Source: an uncultured Prochlorococcus sp. (GTDB lineage Bacteria; Cyanobacteriota; Cyanobacteriia; PCC-6307; Cyanobiaceae). Taken from it: DNA of 64,000 nucleotides. The stretch lies in NCBI GenBank assembly GCA_902536455.1, contig CACAXN010000002.1:20922-84921 (forward strand). The letters run 5' to 3'. The position numbers and the translations under genes are program-made. Below are positions 21,395 to 32,953 of the stretch, in pieces; position 1 is the stretch's first letter, and each line of letters begins with the position of its first letter. The notes beneath the pieces are model-generated. The model did no database searches. It was not told the origin of the DNA and saw only the letters and a program-made list of their open reading frames with translations.

Positions 21395-21979
21395 TTAGTT
21401 GAATTTAGGTGTTCTATCACCTTTTGCTCTTTTACTAACACTCCTGCTGTTTTTGAGATACCAACGCCATTTTATATTTTTTGCCTTGGATATGCCAATT
21501 CTCGTAGTTTGAATAATATCTTTTTCTTCTGGAATTGTGGCTCTTGGAGAAATCCACAAAGAATCATTATTGAGAACTTCAAGAGTATTAAATGAAATAT
21601 CTACACCGAATGTCTTTGTAACTAGCCCAGGCCCAGAAGCTAATCTTTCATTATTTTTATGGATAAAAACCGCTCTTATTAATACACCACTTGCAAAATT
21701 TTCTTTATAAGTAACTATGTTTAAACAATGATGTATGCCATAAGATTTGTAAATATAAAATGTCCCAGGTTTGCCAAATAATGATTGATTTGATTGAGTC
21801 ATTTTGCGATGGCCATGACAGGCTTCTTCTTCCTGGGAATAAGCTTCAGTTTCGACAATAATTCCTGTAATTAAATCTTTCTTATTATTTTTTTTAGTTA
21901 GGTAACAGCCAATTAAATCTGGAGCAACAAGTTTAGAATGCCGATAAAAAAAATTTTCAGGAAATAAGTATTTTTCTAT
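21395..21979 (-). CDS. 3-methyladenine DNA glycosylase (AAG/MPG family); start codon non-canonical or uncertain
   Basis: Open frame extends upstream of the tracked ATG (21802) and encodes IEKYLFPENFFYRHSKLVAPDLIGCYLTKKNNKKDLITGIIVETEAYSQEEEACHGHRKMTQSN...; in-frame stop at 21983-21985; no ATG/GTG/TTG in between. Confidence 0.8.
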   Translation of the reverse strand: MEKYLFPENFFYRHSKLVAPDLIGCYLTKKNNKKDLITGIIVETEAYSQEEEACHGHRKMTQSNQSLFGKPGTFYIYKSYGIHHCLNIVTYKENFASGVLIRAVFIHKNNERLASGPGLVTKTFGVDISFNTLEVLNNDSLWISPRATIPEEKDIIQTTRIGISKAKNIKWRWYLKNSRSVSKRAKGDRTPKFN

Positions 21980-22153
21980 TGTTCAATGTTTATCTATTAT
22001 GATTTAAGCCGATAAAATAAATTGAAGCTATTAATTTTAAATTATATTGAAAAGATTTGATTAATAGTTTTTATATTTATATAAAATTCAAAAGATATTT
22101 GAATAAAAGTATTTTTAGTCAACTATCATAAAAGAAAGTAACAATAAGAAGGC

Positions 22154-22447
22154 ATGACAAAAATAACTAAAGATGAGGTAAAAAAAGTTGCCCACTTAGC
22201 GAGATTGGAATTGAAGGAGCATGAAATTGTTAATCATGCAGAACAATTAGAAAAAATATTGGAATACATAAATCAACTCGAAAAAATTGATACCGATAAT
22301 GTTGCCTGTACAACAAGAGCTATCGAAGTTACTAATGTATTTAGAAAAGATGAAAATAAAAATTTTGATTGTAATGAAGAACTCTTAGGATTAGGCCCGT
22401 CCAGAGAAGATAAGTTTTTTAAAGTACCAAAAATTATAAATGAATGA
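22154..22447 (+). CDS. gatC: Aspartyl/glutamyl-tRNA amidotransferase subunit C
   Basis: VKKVAHLARLEL... GatC signature. Confidence 0.93.
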   Translation: MTKITKDEVKKVAHLARLELKEHEIVNHAEQLEKILEYINQLEKIDTDNVACTTRAIEVTNVFRKDENKNFDCNEELLGLGPSREDKFFKVPKIINE

Positions 22448-22448
22448 G

Positions 22449-23519
22449 TTAATTACTACCTATAAATGTTTTATTGACAATCTTTAAGAAAAATTTTTTT
22501 ACTTTATAACTTGGATATAAGTTAATTATTTTTCTTATTTTACCCCTTCTTCTGCTATGACTCCTTACGCCTATTAGTAGATCATATATAAAGTTATAAA
22601 TGTCTCCTTTACTTTCAAATATCCCAACTCTTTGAGGGGAACCTTTTTTATCCAATAAAGGTTTAGTTTTTTCATAAGCAATTTTGTATTCAAACCAAGG
22701 AATCGAAGGCCAAAGGTGATGAATGAGATGGTAATTTTGTCCCATTATTAATAAATTCATAAATTTGCTTGGATAAACTCGAGAATTTATCCATTTATTT
22801 CTTGATCGAAATGGTCTATGGGGTAAATAATCAAAAAATATTCCTAAAGTTACTCCTACCATTAATGCTGGACCGAACCATAAGTTATATATTAAATTCA
22901 TAAAGTCAAATTTCAAACCTGCCAAGATAATTGTTATGAATATGGATCTTTCAATTCCCCATTGTAGTAATTCATATTTTCGCCATAGTTTTCTTTGAAA
23001 GAAAAATACTTCATGATAAAAAAATCTTGGAGCAATAAGCCAAATTGGACCAAAAGTACTGACAATATGATCTGGATCATTTTTTGGATGATTTACATGA
23101 ATGTGATGTTGTAAGTGTACTCTTGTAAAAACTGGGAAACTAAATCCTAAAAGAATTGCTGACCCATGTCCCATTGCTTGATTTATCCAAGGAACAGGGT
23201 GAGCCGCTTTGTGACATGCATCATGAATAACAGTACCTTCAATATGCAAAGCTAGAAAAGCAGTGGCTACTAGTAAAGGTAATGGCCAAACACCTCTATA
23301 CCACTGCCATATACTTAGAAAAGCTAGAAAATAACCCGCAAAAAATAAACCTAATGTTGGGTTCCAAAAACTTGGCGGATCTACGTAATTTTTTATCTCC
23401 TTTTGCCAATTTAATGTTTTTGAAGAATTAGTAATTTTTGTTGTATTTTTACTTGTTAGGTTGGAAATCGTTTCTATTATTCTGTAAATAATATAACTAA
23501 TATTTTTATATGATTGCAT
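22449..23519 (-). CDS. crtR: Beta-carotene hydroxylase (fatty-acid hydroxylase type)
   Basis: His boxes HDACHKAAH, HLQHHIHVN, YHLIHHLWP. Confidence 0.92.
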   Translation of the reverse strand: MQSYKNISYIIYRIIETISNLTSKNTTKITNSSKTLNWQKEIKNYVDPPSFWNPTLGLFFAGYFLAFLSIWQWYRGVWPLPLLVATAFLALHIEGTVIHDACHKAAHPVPWINQAMGHGSAILLGFSFPVFTRVHLQHHIHVNHPKNDPDHIVSTFGPIWLIAPRFFYHEVFFFQRKLWRKYELLQWGIERSIFITIILAGLKFDFMNLIYNLWFGPALMVGVTLGIFFDYLPHRPFRSRNKWINSRVYPSKFMNLLIMGQNYHLIHHLWPSIPWFEYKIAYEKTKPLLDKKGSPQRVGIFESKGDIYNFIYDLLIGVRSHSRRRGKIRKIINLYPSYKVKKFFLKIVNKTFIGSN

Positions 23520-23636
23520 GCTAAATCTGAAAAATTCTTTTTAAGAGATATTCAATTCAATTTTTATGTGTCAAATTAATCATCTTAAGTTAAAAATATT
23601 TTAAAATAAACTTCTTTCAATTATTATTTTATTTGA

Positions 23637-23718
23637 GCGGTCGTGGCGGAATTGGTAGACGCGCGAGTTTTAGGTACTCGTATCTTCGGGTGTGGGAGTT
23701 CAAGTCTCCCCGACCGCA
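23637..23718 (+). tRNA. tRNA-Leu (anticodon TAG)
   Basis: Acceptor GCGGTCG/CGACCGC, anticodon loop TTTAGGT, long variable arm, T-arm GTTCAAGTC. Confidence 0.95.
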
Positions 23719-23799
23719 CTTAAGGAAATTCTGATAGTAAGTTTTTCTATCTATATCAACTTCTTATAATTCTTATAGTTCAATTAACTAGCCAATTTA

Positions 23800-24258
23800 A
23801 TGAATAGTTTAATATTTTATTTGGGAATTTTTTATATTTTAATTGGGATCATTTTTTTATCTGTACCGATAATTTATCTTGAGCTCGGCAAACCAAAAGA
23901 CTTAATAAAAGCTTTTTTAAATTTATTAATAGGTTTGGTATTAATAACTAAAAATAAAATAATAGATGAATCATTTTTTGTAATTTTCCTTTTTTTAACA
24001 GTACTTGTTATTTTTTATCTAGTAGAGCTCTTCTTATCTAGATGGAACCAATTGACAGATAATGAAAAGAAAAAATTAACTACTTTTTTGGAATTTAAAA
24101 ATAACTTTTTGAAAATATTAGAAGCTATTAATCTGGGATTTGGTAGTTTTACGAAAACTTCTAATATTTTAAATTTTGGCAGCAATAATAAAAATACAAC
24201 CCAAAAGAAGTGGGTAAGAAGTGATAAAAATGATAATATAAACTCTGAAATTAAATAA
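23800..24258 (+). CDS. Conserved membrane protein, possibly Ycf66-like
   Basis: Hydrophobic N-terminal helices and polar tail; family assignment weak. Confidence 0.5.
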   Translation: MNSLIFYLGIFYILIGIIFLSVPIIYLELGKPKDLIKAFLNLLIGLVLITKNKIIDESFFVIFLFLTVLVIFYLVELFLSRWNQLTDNEKKKLTTFLEFKNNFLKILEAINLGFGSFTKTSNILNFGSNNKNTTQKKWVRSDKNDNINSEIK

Positions 24259-24369
24259 ATTGGTTATTTGAAACATCTCAAAAAAACTACAGGTCAATTA
24301 AGAAAGAATATAATAGATTAGATTTATTTAAATAATTCTTTTGATCACCAATATTTCTTAGATCGCCGT

Positions 24370-27276
24370 ATGAAATCTCAAAATAGCAAAGAACAAAAAT
24401 CAGACTTTTCTTATAAAGAAACTTTAAATTTACTTAAAACTGAATTCTCAATGCGTGCTAATTCAGTTGTAAGAGAACCTGAGATTCAGAATTTTTGGGC
24501 TAATAATAATATTGATTTTCAATTAGGTGCTGGCAACTCGGGAGAAATATTTACATTACATGATGGCCCTCCTTATGCAAACGGAGCGCTTCATATGGGT
24601 CATGCCCTTAATAAAGTTTTAAAAGACATAATAAATAAGTACAAAACTTTGAGGGGATTTAGGGTTCATTACGTGCCTGGCTGGGACTGTCATGGATTAC
24701 CTATTGAATTAAAAGTTCTTCAGAATTTAAAATCTGATGAAAGAAAGAATCTTGATACTTTAAATCTAAGAAAAAAAGCGACGGATTATGCCCATATCCA
24801 AATTAATAATCAAATGGAGGGTTTCAAAAGGTGGGGTATATGGGGAGATTGGGATAACCCGTACTTAACTCTTAAGAAAAGTTATGAATCTGCTCAGATT
24901 GGAGTATTTGGGAAAATGTTTTTAAATGGCTATATATATCGAGGTCTTAAACCTGTGCATTGGAGTCCAAGTTCTAGGACTGCACTTGCAGAAGCAGAAT
25001 TAGAATATCCAGATGAACATTATTCAAAAAGTATTTTTGTTTCTTTAAAAATCATTAAATTATCTGAGGAAATTCTATTAAATTTCATTCAAGAAAATCC
25101 TAATATCAAAAAAGATTTTTTTCAAAACAATTCTTTCATAACTATTTGGACAACTACTCCTTGGACTATACCTGCAAATGAAGCAGTTGCAGTAAATCCA
25201 AAAATAAAGTATGTTTTTGCAACTGATGAAGAGAAACGAATTTACCTTTTCGCAAAAGATTTATCTTCTGAAATAAGTAAGAAATTCAACAAAGATTTCA
25301 AGGTGCTTTTAGAGGTTAAGGGCTCTAAATTGGAAAACATTGAATATCAACATCCCTCTAAGAAAAAAAATTGCAGAATTGTAATTGGTGGAGATTATAT
25401 AACTACAGAATCAGGTACTGGAATTGTGCATACTGCGCCTGGTCATGGGATAGATGATTTTAATGTGGGTCAAAAATATAATTTACCAATAACATGTGTT
25501 GTTGATGAAAAAGGTAACTTAAATGAATATTCTGGTCAATTCAAAGGATCAAATGTCCTGAAAGACGCAAATGATTTAATTATTGAATACTTAAAGGGAA
25601 ATGATTTGCTTATATTACAAGAAAATTATAAGCATAGATATCCTTATGATTGGAGAACCAAAAAACCAACTATTTTTAGGGCAACAGAACAATGGTTTGC
25701 CTCTGTAAATGGCTTTAGATCATCTGCATTAAAGGCAATCGAGAATGTTGAATGGATGCCAGCAACTGGAAAGAAAAGAATTTATTCTATGGTTGTTGGT
25801 AGAGGAGATTGGTGTATTTCTAGACAAAGGTCATGGGGAGTCCCAATCCCAGTTTTTTATAAAAAAGATGGTAATGACATTCTACTTAACAACGAGATAA
25901 TTAATCATATTCAAGAACTTTTTAGTGAACATGGAGCGGATATTTGGTGGGATTGGGATGTTAAAAATCTATTGCCAGAAAATTATGCAAAAGAATCGGA
26001 TTTATGGAAAAAAGGGACAGATACAATGGATGTTTGGTTCGATTCAGGATCTAGCTGGGCTGCAGTATGTGAACTAAGAAGTGAATTAAAGTATCCAGCC
26101 GATCTTTATTTAGAGGGTTCAGATCAACATAGAGGATGGTTCCAGTCTTCTTTGCTAACATCTGTTGCAGTCAATAATAAACCTCCATATAAGAAAGTTT
26201 TAACTCACGGTTTTGCATTAGATGAAAACGGAAGAAAAATGAGCAAATCTTTAGGCAATGTTGTCGATCCAAATATAATTATTAATGGAGGTAATAATAA
26301 AAAAGCTGATCCTGCTTATGGCGCTGATGTCCTGAGGCTATGGGTAAGCTCTGTAGATTATTCAGTAGATGTTCCAATTGGTTCAAATATACTCAAACAA
26401 TTATCAGATGTTTACAGAAAAGTTCGTAATACTGCAAGATATCTCCTAGGTAATATTCATGATTATGATCCCAATATTGATAGTTTTGAAATTGATCAAT
26501 TGCCGCTTTTAGATCAATGGATGTTAGGCAGATTAGTTGAGGTTACAGATCAAATATCAAATGCTTATGAAAATTATGAATTTTCAAAATTTTTTCAAAT
26601 TCTACAAAGTTTTTGCGTAGTAGATCTATCAAATTTCTATTTGGATATTGCAAAGGATAGGTTATATGTAAGTTCTAAATCACAATACAGGAGAAGATCA
26701 TGTCAGTTTGTAATGTCAAAAGTCGTTGAAAATTTAGCTGTTCTTATTTCTCCAGTGCTTTGTCATATGGCTGAGGATATTTGGCAAAATATTCCATATT
26801 CAACTAAAGAAAAATCTGTATTTCAAAGAGGATGGCCAATTTTTTCACAGTCATGGAAAAATGAAAGTCTTAATGCGCATATTGCAAATTTAAGAAGTTT
26901 GAGAGTTGAAATTAACAAAGCCATAGAAGTATGCAGAAATAAACAAATAATTGGAGCGGCTTTAGAAACAGAAGTTAATTATTTACCTGAAGATAAAGTT
27001 GTAAAAGATTCACTGTCTTGGCTAGAAGAATTTGGCAATCAAGATGTAGATTTATTTAGGGATTGGCTTATAGTTTCAAATTTCCAAGTAATATCCGATT
27101 TGGCAGAGAATTCTTTAATTATTGATAAAAATGAACTCGGGAAAATTCAAATAATAAAAGCTCATGGTCAAAAATGTGATAGATGTTGGCATTATCAAAA
27201 AGAAACTTTTAATGGAATCCAAAATACAAAATTATGCAAAAGATGTTCAAATATTATTAATCTTGAGTTTACTTAA
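24370..27276 (+). CDS. ileS: Isoleucyl-tRNA synthetase
   Basis: [18 protein letters not shown] (HIGH), KMSKSLGN (KMSKS), C-terminal Zn cysteines. Confidence 0.98.
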   Translation: MKSQNSKEQKSDFSYKETLNLLKTEFSMRANSVVREPEIQNFWANNNIDFQLGAGNSGEIFTLHDGPPYANGALHMGHALNKVLKDIINKYKTLRGFRVHYVPGWDCHGLPIELKVLQNLKSDERKNLDTLNLRKKATDYAHIQINNQMEGFKRWGIWGDWDNPYLTLKKSYESAQIGVFGKMFLNGYIYRGLKPVHWSPSSRTALAEAELEYPDEHYSKSIFVSLKIIKLSEEILLNFIQENPNIKKDFFQNNSFITIWTTTPWTIPANEAVAVNPKIKYVFATDEEKRIYLFAKDLSSEISKKFNKDFKVLLEVKGSKLENIEYQHPSKKKNCRIVIGGDYITTESGTGIVHTAPGHGIDDFNVGQKYNLPITCVVDEKGNLNEYSGQFKGSNVLKDANDLIIEYLKGNDLLILQENYKHRYPYDWRTKKPTIFRATEQWFASVNGFRSSALKAIENVEWMPATGKKRIYSMVVGRGDWCISRQRSWGVPIPVFYKKDGNDILLNNEIINHIQELFSEHGADIWWDWDVKNLLPENYAKESDLWKKGTDTMDVWFDSGSSWAAVCELRSELKYPADLYLEGSDQHRGWFQSSLLTSVAVNNKPPYKKVLTHGFALDENGRKMSKSLGNVVDPNIIINGGNNKKADPAYGADVLRLWVSSVDYSVDVPIGSNILKQLSDVYRKVRNTARYLLGNIHDYDPNIDSFEIDQLPLLDQWMLGRLVEVTDQISNAYENYEFSKFFQILQSFCVVDLSNFYLDIAKDRLYVSSKSQYRRRSCQFVMSKVVENLAVLISPVLCHMAEDIWQNIPYSTKEKSVFQRGWPIFSQSWKNESLNAHIANLRSLRVEINKAIEVCRNKQIIGAALETEVNYLPEDKVVKDSLSWLEEFGNQDVDLFRDWLIVSNFQVISDLAENSLIIDKNELGKIQIIKAHGQKCDRCWHYQKETFNGIQNTKLCKRCSNIINLEFT

Positions 27277-27581
27277 ATCCAGTTTTTTTGATTCAAAAAG
27301 AAAACTGAGTTTTGATTTTCTCTTATAAAATTATCTTCGGTTTCTGTTAAGGGTGCTTTATAAAGTTTAAAGTTTGTAAGTATATAATTAAGTGTTATAA
27401 CTTTCTTTTCTAAATCTATTTCAATTGGATGAGTTGTTGAGCTACTGAAACCTTTGAAAATAAGTATTTCTAATTGTTCTTTGTGATTTTCTTTTAGAAT
27501 GAGACCTTCTAGTTTAAGTATCCTATTAGGTATCTCGGAACTTATTTTTTCAAGATGATTTATTAAGTCAATTTCTGCCAT
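27273..27581 (-). CDS. Conserved hypothetical protein
   Basis: Likely start [12 protein letters not shown] rather than 27608, which overlaps the upstream gene. Confidence 0.6.
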   Translation of the reverse strand: MAEIDLINHLEKISSEIPNRILKLEGLILKENHKEQLEILIFKGFSSSTTHPIEIDLEKKVITLNYILTNFKLYKAPLTETEDNFIRENQNSVFFLNQKNWI

Positions 27582-28191
27582 TTTCGGAGAAGCAAGAGTT
27601 TCTTCCATTCTTAGGTAATTTGATTATTGACCATTGAATAAGGCCTAAAATATAGATTAATAATGAAAATAATCCTAAAAATTTTGCTATCGGCTCAGTA
27701 AAATTAGCACCGAAGAAAAAATTAAATAAATTTTTTATAAAAATATATAAATTTGAAGAAGGCTGAAGCCATATTGCACACTCATCCGATTTAATAAAGG
27801 AAAAGCAGTTAAAGTTTTCTAAACTCTGAATTAAAAAATTGAGAGAAATAAAAGTTACCGTCCATCTCCATACTTTTGTAGTTGTGGTAAGGGAGTAAGA
27901 AAAATCATATTCTTTTAATTCATCATTAATATCGTTCCAAAACCAAACTGAAATTGTCATTAATAATGTTGAAATATTTGTTATCACAAGAGCATAATTA
28001 AACTTACCTATTAAAAGTAGAAGGCTTATAAAAAATAAAAGGGATATTTTCCAATAAATTGATAGAAGTTTATTAACTGCTTTATTTCTTTTTGTAATTG
28101 ACCAGAAGGATAGAGAAACAGGAATACCAATAAGGAAAATTATTGAAAGTTGAAAGGATAGCCAAATAGAAAGTTGATTAAAAACGTTCAA
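27568..28191 (-). CDS. DUF3177-like membrane protein
   Basis: Multi-TM, WFWNDINDELKEYDFSYSLTTTTKVWRW. Confidence 0.6.
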   Translation of the reverse strand: MNVFNQLSIWLSFQLSIIFLIGIPVSLSFWSITKRNKAVNKLLSIYWKISLLFFISLLLLIGKFNYALVITNISTLLMTISVWFWNDINDELKEYDFSYSLTTTTKVWRWTVTFISLNFLIQSLENFNCFSFIKSDECAIWLQPSSNLYIFIKNLFNFFFGANFTEPIAKFLGLFSLLIYILGLIQWSIIKLPKNGRNSCFSENGRN

Positions 28192-28312
28192 AACTTTTTC
28201 TTTTTAAACACATAATAATTAAACATCAAACTGTTACTTTTGAACTTACTATTGTCATAGTTATGAATATTATGCATCTTTATATTATTCCTAGGAATAT
28301 ATTAATAATTTT

Positions 28313-28942
28313 ATGAGACAGCATGTTAATCCGCTTAGTAGTAATTTCAAGCAGATTGAAATTATACCTTCTTTGAGTGAAATGTTTGGTGATTCTAAAT
28401 TGAATCTTCATTTGGATATAGGCTGTGCTGCTGGTGAGTTTCTATTTGATTTAGCTTTAGTTAATACCAGTTGGAATTATTTGGGAATTGAAATCCGTGA
28501 GAAATTAGTCAAAAATGCTAAATTTAAAGTCTTTAAAAGAGAAATCAACAATCTGTATTTTGTATTTGGTAATGCTAATAATATTTTGAATGATAACCAA
28601 AGTAAATTTATTATCAAAAATATACAAAGTATTTCTTTTAATTTTCCTGATCCGTGGTTTAAAAAGAGACACTATAAAAGGCGTGTAATTCAACCAGATT
28701 TTATTAATATTCTCTCAAATTCATTGCAAAAGGGATCCCTAATTTTTATAAAAACTGATGTAAAGGATTTATTCGATTATATGGACTGGACTATATTAAG
28801 TAATTTATCTTTTAAAAAGATAGAAAGAAAGGATTTTAGTTATTCTGAAAGTTTTAATCCAAATAAAGTTAAAACTAATAGGGAAAAGTATGCGATTGTT
28901 AACAAACTTGATATCTATGAGAGGATTTATATAAAATTCTGA
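28313..28942 (+). CDS. trmB: tRNA (guanine-N7-)-methyltransferase
   Basis: [13 protein letters not shown] motif, [23 protein letters not shown]. Confidence 0.95.
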   Translation: MRQHVNPLSSNFKQIEIIPSLSEMFGDSKLNLHLDIGCAAGEFLFDLALVNTSWNYLGIEIREKLVKNAKFKVFKREINNLYFVFGNANNILNDNQSKFIIKNIQSISFNFPDPWFKKRHYKRRVIQPDFINILSNSLQKGSLIFIKTDVKDLFDYMDWTILSNLSFKKIERKDFSYSESFNPNKVKTNREKYAIVNKLDIYERIYIKF

Positions 28943-28949
28943 TTCATAA

Positions 28950-30302
28950 TTAATTCATTATTTTACTAATTTCTAAAGAGAGCTTTTTAGTTATTTCGCT
29001 TGATAAAGACTCAACTTTCTTCTGACTTATTGCCTCAATAAGAACCCTTATAACTGGTTCTGTGCCACTAGGTCTTATATAAATTCTACAATCATCTAAG
29101 GTGTTTGCCCTGTAACTTTTTATAGTTTGATCAATTAAGATTTTGGTTTCTGGATTTATTTTATTAATATTAAAATCTAATTTGATGTTAGTTAGTTTCT
29201 GAGAGAAAGGTTCGAAACTGCTTTTAAACCAATCATTTAAAGTAATATCTTTCTTTTTACAGTATTTAGCAATTTGAAGTGCAGTCAATATCCCATCTCC
29301 TGAAAAATTATTTATTTTTGAAAGTATATGTCCTGACTGCTCGCCTCCTAAAACAGCTCTTTTTTCCTTAATTGCTTCATGAACATATTTATCCCCTACA
29401 TCAGTTCTATATAAGATCCCACCAATTTTGTTCCATGCCTTTTCAAATCCTAAATTTGCCATTTGAGTTGATATTAGAAGATTATTTGTAAGAGTTTTTT
29501 GTTCCATAAGTTCTCTGCCCCAAAGAAAAATGATATGATCCCCATCTAATACATTACATTTAGAATCTAATCCAATTACTCTATCGGCATCCCCATCGAA
29601 GCTAAAGCCCATATCTGCTGGACTTTCTCTTAATGCCTTTTTTAATGGTTCTAGGTTAGTAGAGCCACAATTCATATTAATTTTATACCCATTCCTAGAG
29701 TTATTTATAACTCTTACATCAGCGCCAAGATACTGAAAAATTTTTTTTGCGCAAGTGGTAGCTGATCCATGGCATGTGTCTAATATTATTTTCATGCCGT
29801 TTAAATTTTCTCCACCCATTGTTTCGATTAGGCTTTTGATATAATTATCAATGAGCTCTCTATTTCTTTTTAATGAGATCTCGTTTGTGGGAACTGATAT
29901 ATTTTGATTTGATTCCTCAATTGATTTTTGAATTTTATTTTCAAAATTTCTGGTAATTTTTTGACCATTATGATCAAAAATTTTTATGCCATTATATTCG
30001 GGCGGATTATGACTTGCAGAAATCATAATCCCACTACTGAATTTTTCCTGTTTAATTAAAAAAGGAATAGCTGGGGTAGGGCAGATTCCAAGATTAATAA
30101 ATTCTTTTTCACTAGCATTAATACCTTTTACTAATGACTCAAGAAGTACATCCCCGCTAATCCTAGTATCTCTTCCAATTAATATTGGATTTTTATTTTC
30201 TAAATTTGAACCTAAAGCATATCCAACTTTATAGGCTAGAGAACAAGTTATCTCTTTATTAAATCTTCCTCTTATTCCATCAGTTCCAAAGATTGATTGC
30301 AT
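28950..30302 (-). CDS. glmM: Phosphoglucosamine mutase
   Basis: [30 protein letters not shown] motifs. Confidence 0.96.
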   Translation of the reverse strand: MQSIFGTDGIRGRFNKEITCSLAYKVGYALGSNLENKNPILIGRDTRISGDVLLESLVKGINASEKEFINLGICPTPAIPFLIKQEKFSSGIMISASHNPPEYNGIKIFDHNGQKITRNFENKIQKSIEESNQNISVPTNEISLKRNRELIDNYIKSLIETMGGENLNGMKIILDTCHGSATTCAKKIFQYLGADVRVINNSRNGYKINMNCGSTNLEPLKKALRESPADMGFSFDGDADRVIGLDSKCNVLDGDHIIFLWGRELMEQKTLTNNLLISTQMANLGFEKAWNKIGGILYRTDVGDKYVHEAIKEKRAVLGGEQSGHILSKINNFSGDGILTALQIAKYCKKKDITLNDWFKSSFEPFSQKLTNIKLDFNINKINPETKILIDQTIKSYRANTLDDCRIYIRPSGTEPVIRVLIEAISQKKVESLSSEITKKLSLEISKIMN

Positions 30303-30394
30303 AATGAGATTTCAGGAATCAAGAATATTTTTATTATTACTTTATTCTTATTTTATCAGTTGATTAAAAGGTAAAGAACGTAAATTCTCTTTAT

Positions 30395-30985
30395 TTGAAT
30401 AACTTATTTAAAATAACTTTAGCTAGTAAGTATTTTATAGTGCAATCCGAGAATAGTGAGTCATTTTTAAACACAAATTTAAAAACAATACTTGTTTTTT
30501 TTATTATTGTTATTTTTATTTCTTTGGCTTTGTTAAGAAATCTCTTTTTTCAATCAACTTATCTTCTAAAGACTTTTGGAGAATTATCAGTTGATCCTGA
30601 AATTGCTTTTAAAAATAATAAGCCTACTTTTCTTGAATTTTATGCTGAGTGGTGCGAAGTTTGCAAAGATATGGCTCCAAAAATATCTAACTTAAAGGAT
30701 CAATATGAAAAAGAGATTAATTTTGTTTTTTTAAATGTTGATAATCAAAAGTGGAATAATTACATCCGTAAATTTGATGTAAATGGGATTCCTCAAGTTA
30801 ATCTTTTTGATGGAAAAGGTAAATTAATATCTACTTTTATTGGTAAACAAGAAGAAATGAAGATAAGAGAGTCTATTAATCAACTTGAAAGAGAAAGAGA
30901 ATCTAATGAAGAGATTTTTAATGGTGAATTTTCATTAATCAAAGAAAATAAAAATCAAGGGGTTACCCCTCGTAGTCATGGATAA
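30395..30985 (+). CDS. Membrane-anchored thioredoxin-like protein (TxlA/HCF164-like)
   Basis: N-terminal TM helix, EFYAEWCEVCKDMAP active site; start (TTG) uncertain. Confidence 0.85.
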   Translation: MNNLFKITLASKYFIVQSENSESFLNTNLKTILVFFIIVIFISLALLRNLFFQSTYLLKTFGELSVDPEIAFKNNKPTFLEFYAEWCEVCKDMAPKISNLKDQYEKEINFVFLNVDNQKWNNYIRKFDVNGIPQVNLFDGKGKLISTFIGKQEEMKIRESINQLERERESNEEIFNGEFSLIKENKNQGVTPRSHG

Positions 30986-30987
30986 TT

Positions 30988-31635
30988 TCACCAATCTAGA
31001 GATTTTGATACTACAGGAAAACTTTGTTTAAAAATATACTTGCATTTCTGGGCAATTGACTTGTGTTCTTCTTGAGTACCATGTGCTGATCTTAAATGGA
31101 TGTAATGGATCCATGATCTGCATGAACCAGACATGTATATTCTCGTTGGAGTTGCTAATGGCAAAACAAATCTTGCACATTCTTTAGCTATTCCTTCAGA
31201 AAGTAAATCTTCATATAATTCTGAAGCAGCTTTAAAATGTGAAGCAATTTTTGAATTGAATCTTTTTTTTAACTCATCAGGCAGGTCAGGTATAGAATTT
31301 TGCCTATTTTTTGTATCTTGTCTTCTTAGGTCTGGTAAAGGTATATTACCTAATTGAGAACTATCAGCATATCTCTGTGAAAATTCCTGAAAAGTAAATG
31401 ATCTATGTCTTAAAATTTGAGCTGCAATTCCTCTATTTGTTTCTATTTGTAAGGTCATAAATGATTGCTCAAATACACTCCAATGTTCATTTTTAATGCA
31501 ATAACTCAATAATTTTGAATAATCCTCATTTTTCTGATTGTTTGGATTACTAACTCTTGCGATGTAAGCCATTGTTTTTTCCGCATCAGGAGTTAGCGAA
31601 ATTAGTTCAACTTTACTCATTTTAGATCTTTGCAA
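30988..31635 (-). CDS. thyX: FAD-dependent thymidylate synthase
   Basis: ThyX motif RHRSFTFQEFSQR (RHR-x7-S). Confidence 0.96.
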   Translation of the reverse strand: MQRSKMSKVELISLTPDAEKTMAYIARVSNPNNQKNEDYSKLLSYCIKNEHWSVFEQSFMTLQIETNRGIAAQILRHRSFTFQEFSQRYADSSQLGNIPLPDLRRQDTKNRQNSIPDLPDELKKRFNSKIASHFKAASELYEDLLSEGIAKECARFVLPLATPTRIYMSGSCRSWIHYIHLRSAHGTQEEHKSIAQKCKYIFKQSFPVVSKSLDW

Positions 31636-32215
31636 GAGTTACTTTCTCTGGTTGATTTTGATATTTGCCCCTTCTATCTTTATATGTTGTAGAGCAAGGA
31701 TCACCTTCAAAAAAAAGAAGTTGACAGATACCTTCGTCAGCATAAATTCTGCAATCTGCACCTGAGCTATTACTAAACTCCAAAGTCAGGTGACCTTCCC
31801 ATCCTGCTTCTGCAGGTGTTGTATTAACGATAATTCCTAGTCGAGCGTATGTACTTTTGCCTATACAAATTACAGTTATATTTTCAGGGACCTTCATTTT
31901 TTCTAAAGCTACCCCTAGACCATAGGAGTGAGCAGGAAGAATAAAAAAGTCTCCATCCTCATCATGATGAAGAACAGTTTTTTCTAAATTATCAGGATTA
32001 AATTTTTTGGGATTCATTACAGTACCTGGTACATGTCTGAAAATTAAGAATTCTTTTGATGAAAGTCTTAAGTCGTAGCCATAAGAGGAACATCCGTAAC
32101 TCAAAACTGGCCTTTGTTGATTATTAGGCTCAAGATGGCGTACTAAATTTGACTGGAAAGGATTTATCATTCCTTCAGAAGCTTTTTGGTTTATCCAGAG
32201 ATCATTTTTTAGCAT
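31622..32215 (-). CDS. dcd: dCTP deaminase
   Basis: GKSTYARLGIIVNTTPAEAGWEGHLTLEFSN. Confidence 0.94.
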   Translation of the reverse strand: MLKNDLWINQKASEGMINPFQSNLVRHLEPNNQQRPVLSYGCSSYGYDLRLSSKEFLIFRHVPGTVMNPKKFNPDNLEKTVLHHDEDGDFFILPAHSYGLGVALEKMKVPENITVICIGKSTYARLGIIVNTTPAEAGWEGHLTLEFSNSSGADCRIYADEGICQLLFFEGDPCSTTYKDRRGKYQNQPEKVTLAKI

Positions 32216-32219
32216 TGTT

Positions 32220-32801
32220 TTATGAGCGAAGTTCGGTGATTTGGTTGGCCATTAATAATAAATCTTTAGGAATACCTGTACCAGTAAGGATTACATCTCC
32301 TGATATAAATCGGTTTTCAAGTGTTGAAATCAAATCATCCTTATCGATAATCCCCATTTCGATAGCCAAAAAAATTTCATCAAGTATGATCTGATCATTT
32401 TTATCAGAAAGTAATTCTTTTTTGCAAAAATTCCATAATTCATAAGTAGAGTCATGAATAAAGTGCTTTAAGTTTTTATTATTTTGAATTTCTTCAGAAT
32501 TATATTGATCAAAAGAATGTGATGATCTTATCCAAGTTAGATTTCCACAAAGCTTAACTGCATTATTAATTCCTTGATTAACACCTCCTTTCATAAATTG
32601 AACTAAAAGTACTTTTCTCCCAAGAGCAGCATTTCTTAGAGAGTCACTAATAATAGAGGAATAACTCCCTCTATAAGAAGATTGATAGATTTGGATTTGA
32701 CCATTTTGTGTGAGTTCTTTGAAATTTCTTTTATTACTGGAACTTATTTCGACAACATCATGATTATCTTTTGGATAATAATTAGATGTGCTTATAGCCA
32801 T
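32220..32801 (-). CDS. cobO: Cob(I)yrinic acid a,c-diamide adenosyltransferase
   Basis: LVQFMKGG, LDEIFLAIEMG, ILTGTGIPKDLL resemble CobO/BtuR. Confidence 0.88.
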   Translation of the reverse strand: MAISTSNYYPKDNHDVVEISSSNKRNFKELTQNGQIQIYQSSYRGSYSSIISDSLRNAALGRKVLLVQFMKGGVNQGINNAVKLCGNLTWIRSSHSFDQYNSEEIQNNKNLKHFIHDSTYELWNFCKKELLSDKNDQIILDEIFLAIEMGIIDKDDLISTLENRFISGDVILTGTGIPKDLLLMANQITELRS

Positions 32802-32816
32802 TATTTTAGAAATTTT

Positions 32817-32882
32817 CTATATGCAGTATAATTTGTATTTAACAACGCTGCATATAGTGTAATTTTACTTAAAAAAGCGTTG
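32817..32882. repeat. Two overlapping inverted repeats in the cobO-ntcA divergent intergenic region
   Basis: CTATATGCAG (32817-32826)/CTGCATATAG (32848-32857) and CAACGCT (32843-32849)/AGCGTTG (32876-32882). Confidence 0.75.
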
Positions 32883-32939
32883 AATAAGTTAAAGTCAGTC
32901 TAATGAAGTTTGCAGAGAAACTAATAAGAATTGAAAATT

Positions 32940-32953
32940 GTTACAGTTGATAC
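32940..32953 (+). promoter_or_regulatory. Putative NtcA box upstream of ntcA
   Basis: GTT-N8-TAC (one mismatch to GTA-N8-TAC), N22, then TAAATT at 32976-32981. Confidence 0.65.
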
